A DNA stretch of 64,000 bases from the NCBI RefSeq assembly GCF_003626975.1, contig NZ_CP032616.1:3286001-3350000 (forward strand), given 5' to 3'. Shown here in pieces: positions 60,107 to 64,000 of this stretch (position 1 is the stretch's first letter; the number at the start of each line of letters is the position of its first letter). The notes under the pieces were generated by a model. That model was not told the DNA's origin. It did not search any database and saw only the letters and a list, made by a program, of their open reading frames with translations. Both the position numbers and the translations under genes were made by a program. The stretch comes from Pseudomonas sp. DY-1 (GTDB taxonomy: Bacteria > Pseudomonadota > Gammaproteobacteria > Pseudomonadales > Pseudomonadaceae).

Positions 60107-62632
60107 CTACGACTTGCGCGGCTTGGCCCGAGCGGTTGGCTCTGCCACAAGGGGGTCATCCGGCCAGTAGTGTTTCGGGTACCGCCCTTTCAGGTCTTTT
60201 TTCACATCCGCATAGGTATTGCGCCAGAAGCTGCCCAGGTCCTGGGTGACCTGTACCGGCCGCTGGGCCGGTGAGAGCAGGTGCAGCTTCACCGCCAGAC
60301 GCCCCCCGGCGATTCGAGGGGTGTCAGCCAGCCCGAACAGTTCCTGCAGGCGCACCGCCAACACGGGCGGGAACTCGTGATAGTCCAGGCGAATGCTCGA
60401 CTGCGAGGGCACTTGCAGGGTGCGCGGCGCCAGCTCATCCAGGCGCTGCGGCAGCGGCCAGGGCAACAGCCCCTGGAGGATGCCGGACAGTTCCAGGTTG
60501 GCGAAATGCGATAGCCGCGAGACCTTGCCCAAATAGGGCAGCAGCCAGTTTTCCAGTGTCGCCAGTAGCGCCGCGTCACTGACATCCGGCCACTCGCTCT
60601 TACCCTTGTCTTCCAGGTCAAGCCGACGCAGCAGGTTCACCCGCGCCTGCCATTGGCGGAGCTCAGGCGTCCACGGCAGGAGCTCCAGACCCTTGCGACG
60701 CACCAGCCCGAGCAGGGCGCGCGAACGCGCCTCGCCGTCAAGTTCGGTCAGTGCTTCACGGGCCAGCACCAGCTCGCCGACCCGGACCTGCCGTTCGGCA
60801 CGCAACACACCTTCGCGCTCGTCCCAGTCCAGCAGGTCCTGGCGGCTCACTTGTTCGCTCAGGGCTCCGTCAAACAGTGCCGGGTCGAGGTCGGCCGCCA
60901 GGTAAATGCGTTCTTCGCGCTGCCCCTGGCGACTGCCTAGGTCGGCAATCACCAACCACGGCTCCTTCATCAAGGCGTCCGGCTCGCCGAAGGTGGCAGC
61001 ACGCCCATTGGCGAGACGGTAATCAGCGCCCCCGGAACGGCGTTGCTGGGCGATCCGGTCCGGATAGGCGAATGCCAGCAGGCAGCCGAGCCAACGCGAA
61101 TGCTCCGGGTCGTTCACCGGCTCGCTGGCCGGGCCACGCAGGTAGGAGCGGAATTGCCGCGCCAGCTGACGGGCGCGCTGGACGCCGCCGCGAGAGCCGC
61201 GAGCCGTGCGCTCTTCGCCTGCCAGCAGCGCGAGGCGGCTATGCAGGTCGGCACCGCCGCCGCGCAGGATGTCGCGCTCCCCTAGTAGCGCGGCGAGGTC
61301 GCAGGCCAAAGCACCAAGCCCCAGCGCCTGTCCACGCAACAGCAAGTGGGCAATGCGCGGATGGGCCGGCAGCTCGGCCATGGCCTGGCCGTGCCGGGTC
61401 AGGCCACCGCCTTCGTCCAGGGCGCCCAGGCGTTGCAGCAGGTCGCGACCTTGGGCGTAAGCGGCAGCGGGAGGTGGATCGAGCCAGGCCAATTCGTTGG
61501 GATCGGCAATGCCCCAGCGCGCCAATTGCAGAGCCAGACCCGCGAGGTCGGCCTGGAGGATTTCCGCACTGCCGTGGGCAGCCAGCTGTTCATGCTGAGC
61601 CTCGGACCAGAGCCTGTAACAGGCACCCGCTTGCAAACGGCCCGCCCGGCCGGCGCGCTGGGTTGCCGAGGCCCGAGAGATGCGCTGGGTATCCAGCCGG
61701 GTCATGCCGCTGGCGGGGTCGAAGCGCGGCACCCGCTCCAACCCGGCGTCCACTACGACGCGTACGCCGTCGATGGTCAGGCTGGTTTCGGCGATGTTGG
61801 TGGCCAGCACTATCTTGCGCTTGCCAGCCGGAGCCGGCTCGATGGCCGCACGCTGGGCGGCCAGATCCAAATCGCCATGTAGCGGACAGAGCAGGATGTC
61901 GGGGCGGCCGTCGAGGCGCTCTCCCAACTGCTCTGCAACACGACGTATCTCCGCCTGGCCGGGGAGGAACACCAACAGGCTGCCGGGTTCGTCGGCAAGT
62001 GCCTGGAGCACGGCCTGCACCACCTTGGGTTCAAGCGCATCGCCCGGTTGACTGGCGCGCCCCCAGCGCTGCTCCACCGGGAACATGCGACCTTCGCTGC
62101 GCACCACCGGCGCCTCGTCGAGCAGACGCGACAAACGCTCGCCTTCCAGCGTGGCGGACATCAGCAGCACCTTCAGCGCCGGCTCGTCGCGCAGCAAGGC
62201 GCGGCCGTTCAGGCAGAGGGCCAGAGCCAGATCGGCATCGAGGCTTCGCTCGTGGAACTCGTCGAAAATCACCAGCCCAACGCCCTCGAGCGCCGGGTCT
62301 TCCTGGAGGCGGCGAGCCAGGATGCCCTCGGTCACCACTTCGATGCGTGTGCGCGGGCCGACCTTCGATTCCAGGCGGATGCGGTAGCCAACGGTTTCCC
62401 CTACCGACTCCCCCAGTTCGCTGGCCAGGCGCTCGGCGGCCGCCCGGGCGGCCAGGCGACGCGGTTCCAGCATCAGGATGCTCTGTCCGGCGAGCCACGG
62501 TTCGTCCAGCAGCGCCAACGGCACGCGGGTGGTCTTGCCAGCGCCGGGCGGCGCCTCCAGCACAGCTTCGTGGCGAGATTGCAGGGCGGCCCGCAGGTCG
62601 GGCAGGACGGCATCGATGGGTAGGGGATTCAT
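60107..62632 (-). CDS. hrpB: ATP-dependent RNA helicase-like protein HrpB
   Basis: ATG at 62632 (MNPLPIDAVLPDL) gives 841 residues, close to the E. coli HrpB size. Walker A is EAPPGAGKTTRVPLAL, motif II IFDEFHERSLDADLAL, motif III LMSATLEG, and the C-terminal half contains the HrpB-specific helicase domain (RVVVDAGLERVPRFDP, QRAGRAGRLQAG) and the conserved C-terminal RPVQVTQDLGSFW. The function is not well defined; it is an SF2 DEAH-type helicase. The start at 62653 is possible but less conserved. Confidence 0.94.
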   Translation of the reverse strand: MNPLPIDAVLPDLRAALQSRHEAVLEAPPGAGKTTRVPLALLDEPWLAGQSILMLEPRRLAARAAAERLASELGESVGETVGYRIRLESKVGPRTRIEVVTEGILARRLQEDPALEGVGLVIFDEFHERSLDADLALALCLNGRALLRDEPALKVLLMSATLEGERLSRLLDEAPVVRSEGRMFPVEQRWGRASQPGDALEPKVVQAVLQALADEPGSLLVFLPGQAEIRRVAEQLGERLDGRPDILLCPLHGDLDLAAQRAAIEPAPAGKRKIVLATNIAETSLTIDGVRVVVDAGLERVPRFDPASGMTRLDTQRISRASATQRAGRAGRLQAGACYRLWSEAQHEQLAAHGSAEILQADLAGLALQLARWGIADPNELAWLDPPPAAAYAQGRDLLQRLGALDEGGGLTRHGQAMAELPAHPRIAHLLLRGQALGLGALACDLAALLGERDILRGGGADLHSRLALLAGEERTARGSRGGVQRARQLARQFRSYLRGPASEPVNDPEHSRWLGCLLAFAYPDRIAQQRRSGGADYRLANGRAATFGEPDALMKEPWLVIADLGSRQGQREERIYLAADLDPALFDGALSEQVSRQDLLDWDEREGVLRAERQVRVGELVLAREALTELDGEARSRALLGLVRRKGLELLPWTPELRQWQARVNLLRRLDLEDKGKSEWPDVSDAALLATLENWLLPYLGKVSRLSHFANLELSGILQGLLPWPLPQRLDELAPRTLQVPSQSSIRLDYHEFPPVLAVRLQELFGLADTPRIAGGRLAVKLHLLSPAQRPVQVTQDLGSFWRNTYADVKKDLKGRYPKHYWPDDPLVAEPTARAKPRKS

Positions 62633-62758
62633 GGGTACTCCAGGCAGGCGCAAAGTATACCGGCGAACTGCCAGTTCGTTGCCGGGGTCTTAGATGAACC
62701 AGGCGGTTTTGAAACGAACGCCTTGGTATAGTTGCGATCTTTCGACCAGGAGATGCAT

Positions 62759-63178
62759 ATGCGCATTGCTTCCCGTTGGATCGGCGGCGCCGTCGCCGCT
62801 GCTCTGTTCACCCAGCTCACCGCCTGCGGCACGCTCTTCTATCCGGATCGTCGTGGCCAGATCGAAGGCAAGATCGACCCCGTGGTCGCCGCGCTGGATG
62901 CTATCGGCATTCTTTTCTATGTGATCCCCGGCCTGATCGCCTTCGCCGTCGATTTCGCCACCGGCGCGATCTACCTGCCCGATGGCCAGACCGCACAAGT
63001 CGCCCCTGAAACCCTGCGCGAGGCCATCGGCGCCGATGGCAAGGTCGACCCGGTGCGCCTGAAGTCGATCATCGCCCGTGAAACCGGCCATGACCTGCCG
63101 CTGGACAACCCGCAACTGCTGCAGCGCAGCGGCAACCTGCAGCAGTTGGCTGCATACGGTCTGCACCCGGCGGCCTGA
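62759..63178 (+). CDS. Small putative lipoprotein with a membrane segment
   Basis: ATG at 62759 with AGGAG six bases before it gives 139 residues; an ATG two codons earlier has no room for that site. The signal ends in a lipobox LTAC (Cys23). A further hydrophobic stretch (ILFYVIPGLIAFAVDFATGAIYL) follows. The C-terminal half (APETLREAIGADGKVDP and LPLDNPQLLQRSGNLQQLAAYG) looks like a soluble domain. I do not recognise a function. The next gene begins one base after its stop. Confidence 0.72.
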   Translation: MRIASRWIGGAVAAALFTQLTACGTLFYPDRRGQIEGKIDPVVAALDAIGILFYVIPGLIAFAVDFATGAIYLPDGQTAQVAPETLREAIGADGKVDPVRLKSIIARETGHDLPLDNPQLLQRSGNLQQLAAYGLHPAA

Positions 63179-63179
63179 A

Positions 63180-63683
63180 ATGGGCGAGCTGGCGCGGCAT
63201 TTCCAACATCTGCTGGCTTACCACGCCTGGGCGTACCAACGTCTGCTGGATAGCCTGCGGCAAGTGGATGACGCGGCGTACCGCGCCCCGTGCGGGCTGT
63301 TCTTTGGCAGCCTGCACGGCACCCTGAATCATCTGGCTGCAGTGGACCGCATCTGGCTGGCAAGGGTTCGCCAGGAACCCCAGCCCTATGATCGACTGGA
63401 TGTGGAAGTGGCCAGCGGCCGTGACGAACTCGCCACCTGCCTGGCGGCAGGCGTCCAGGCCTGGCAGGCACAACTGGTCGGCCTGGATGACGCGACCCTG
63501 TTGCGCCCGCTGGATTACCGCAACATGCGCGGCGATCCACAGCAGCGTTCGCTGAGCGATATCGTCACCCACCTGGTCAACCATGGCACCCATCACCGGG
63601 GCCAGGCCTCCGCCGCAATCTCGGCAATGGGCCTGGAGACGCCAGCCATGGACTTCATCTACTTCAAGCCGGAGTCGGCATGA
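63180..63683 (+). CDS. DinB-family protein
   Basis: This 167-residue protein has the four-helix DinB fold: LARHFQHLLAYHAWAYQRLLDSL, GSLHGTLNHLAAVDRIWLARV and the second His cluster VTHLVNHGTHHRGQASAAI. The conserved histidines suggest a divalent metal site, as in thiol-dependent S-transferases of the family. It overlaps the next ATG (ATGA at 63680), so it is coupled to the cation-efflux gene. Confidence 0.86.
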   Translation: MGELARHFQHLLAYHAWAYQRLLDSLRQVDDAAYRAPCGLFFGSLHGTLNHLAAVDRIWLARVRQEPQPYDRLDVEVASGRDELATCLAAGVQAWQAQLVGLDDATLLRPLDYRNMRGDPQQRSLSDIVTHLVNHGTHHRGQASAAISAMGLETPAMDFIYFKPESA

Positions 63684-64000
63684 CCTCATCCCGCCAGCAC
63701 GCGCAGTTGCTGCGCCTGGCCACTCGCGCCTCACTCGTTGTCGCCATCACCCTGGTCATTGCCAAAGCCATTGCCTGGGCCATGAGTGGCTCGGTCAGCT
63801 TGCTGGCCGGCCTCACCGACTCTCTGATGGACAGCGCAGCGTCATTGCTCAACCTGCTGGCGGTGCATTACGCACTGAAGCCGGCAGACGACGATCACCG
63901 CTACGGGCATGGCAAGGCCGAGGCCCTGGCAGGCCTGGCCCAGGCGCTGTTCATCAGCGTCAGCGCCGTACTGGTGGCCGCCCAGGCGTATGAACGGCTG
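63680..64000 (+). CDS. fieF: Cation diffusion facilitator FieF (partial)
   Basis: Only the first 107 residues are in the window. The N-terminal spans contain the CDF metal-binding element DSLMDSAASLLNL (first two ligands) and HRYGHGKAEALAGLAQALFIS in the second pair. FieF/YiiP exports Fe(II) or Zn(II) across the inner membrane in exchange for protons. It overlaps the DinB gene by four bases. The cytoplasmic C-terminal domain is beyond the edge. Confidence 0.92.
   Translation, partial: MTSSRQHAQLLRLATRASLVVAITLVIAKAIAWAMSGSVSLLAGLTDSLMDSAASLLNLLAVHYALKPADDDHRYGHGKAEALAGLAQALFISVSAVLVAAQAYERL

Noticed and set aside
62732..63178. Longer start for the small lipoprotein at 62732
   Set aside because: The AGGAG site lies after that codon, and the lipobox is better placed from 62759.
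9789..64000. CRISPR array or tRNA/rRNA genes
   Set aside because: Repeats seen are dispersed REP-like hairpins with irregular spacing and no spacer pattern; no cloverleaf or rRNA-like stretch was recognised.

Overview
The window is a high-GC, tightly packed, roughly 64 kb stretch of chromosome from a Pseudomonas, probably near the P. aeruginosa / P. resinovorans side of the genus. The evidence is the gene content: a VgrG-PldB type VI secretion (T6SS) module, a CupE/Csu pilus, an agu-type agmatine cluster, NCS2-trmA, rhlE and hrpB-fieF. The intergenic REP-like repeats are also typical of the genus. I see no rRNA, tRNA, CRISPR array, integrase or insertion sequence. Both edges cut genes: a molybdopterin oxidoreductase on the left and a cation-efflux transporter on the right. 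The genus is an inference from content, not from a marker gene.

Layout. 1-2655: Tat-exported molybdopterin hydroxylase subunit (partial, minus) and a divergent MFS exporter. 2914-9788: T6SS island of VgrG, a phospholipase D effector (Tle5/PldB type) and two tandem Sel1-like lipoprotein immunity candidates, translationally coupled; the two immunity genes share a near-identical block that looks like recent gene conversion. 9789-10262: REP-rich gap. 10263-13411: DJ-1/PfpI protein, divergent NCS2 purine permease, trmA. 13548-20163: sulfate-ester cluster of AssT-type arylsulfotransferase, a second arylsulfotransferase-like protein, a TonB-dependent receptor and a divergent LysR regulator. 20229-24064: small membrane protein, DUF411 protein, PhzF-like protein, YpfJ-type metallopeptidase, a frameshifted DUF559 gene and a HAD phosphatase. 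24119-29935: six-gene archaic chaperone-usher (CupE/Csu) pilus operon.

30250-37708: TesB thioesterase, a GNAT plus SagB-type dehydrogenase pair, HDAC-family amidohydrolase, HI0933-type flavoprotein, a VOC protein, and a response regulator fused to a CheC-like domain followed by a PAS protein. 37832-44738: aldehyde dehydrogenase with a complete PotABCD-like ABC importer and a LuxR-type regulator. 44946-54687: RhlE helicase, EamA exporter with divergent Lrp regulator, DEDDh exonuclease, NYN protein, isochorismatase-like protein lacking the usual cysteine, two orphan periplasmic binding proteins, YbaK, YciC-like, VOC, CDGSH and EEP-nuclease proteins. 54772-60032: LysR regulator and a divergent agmatine operon (deiminase, carbamoylputrescine amidase, PotF-like binding protein, Tat-exported second deiminase). 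60107-64000: hrpB, a small lipoprotein, DinB protein and fieF (partial).

Two regions bear on polyamines (37.8-44.7 kb and 54.8-60.0 kb): agmatine can be converted to putrescine by the agu products, and the PotABCD-like importer with its dehydrogenase could handle related amines. That link is inference. REP-like elements sit in at least ten intergenic gaps, and in four places the repeat itself supplies the stop codon of the adjacent gene.
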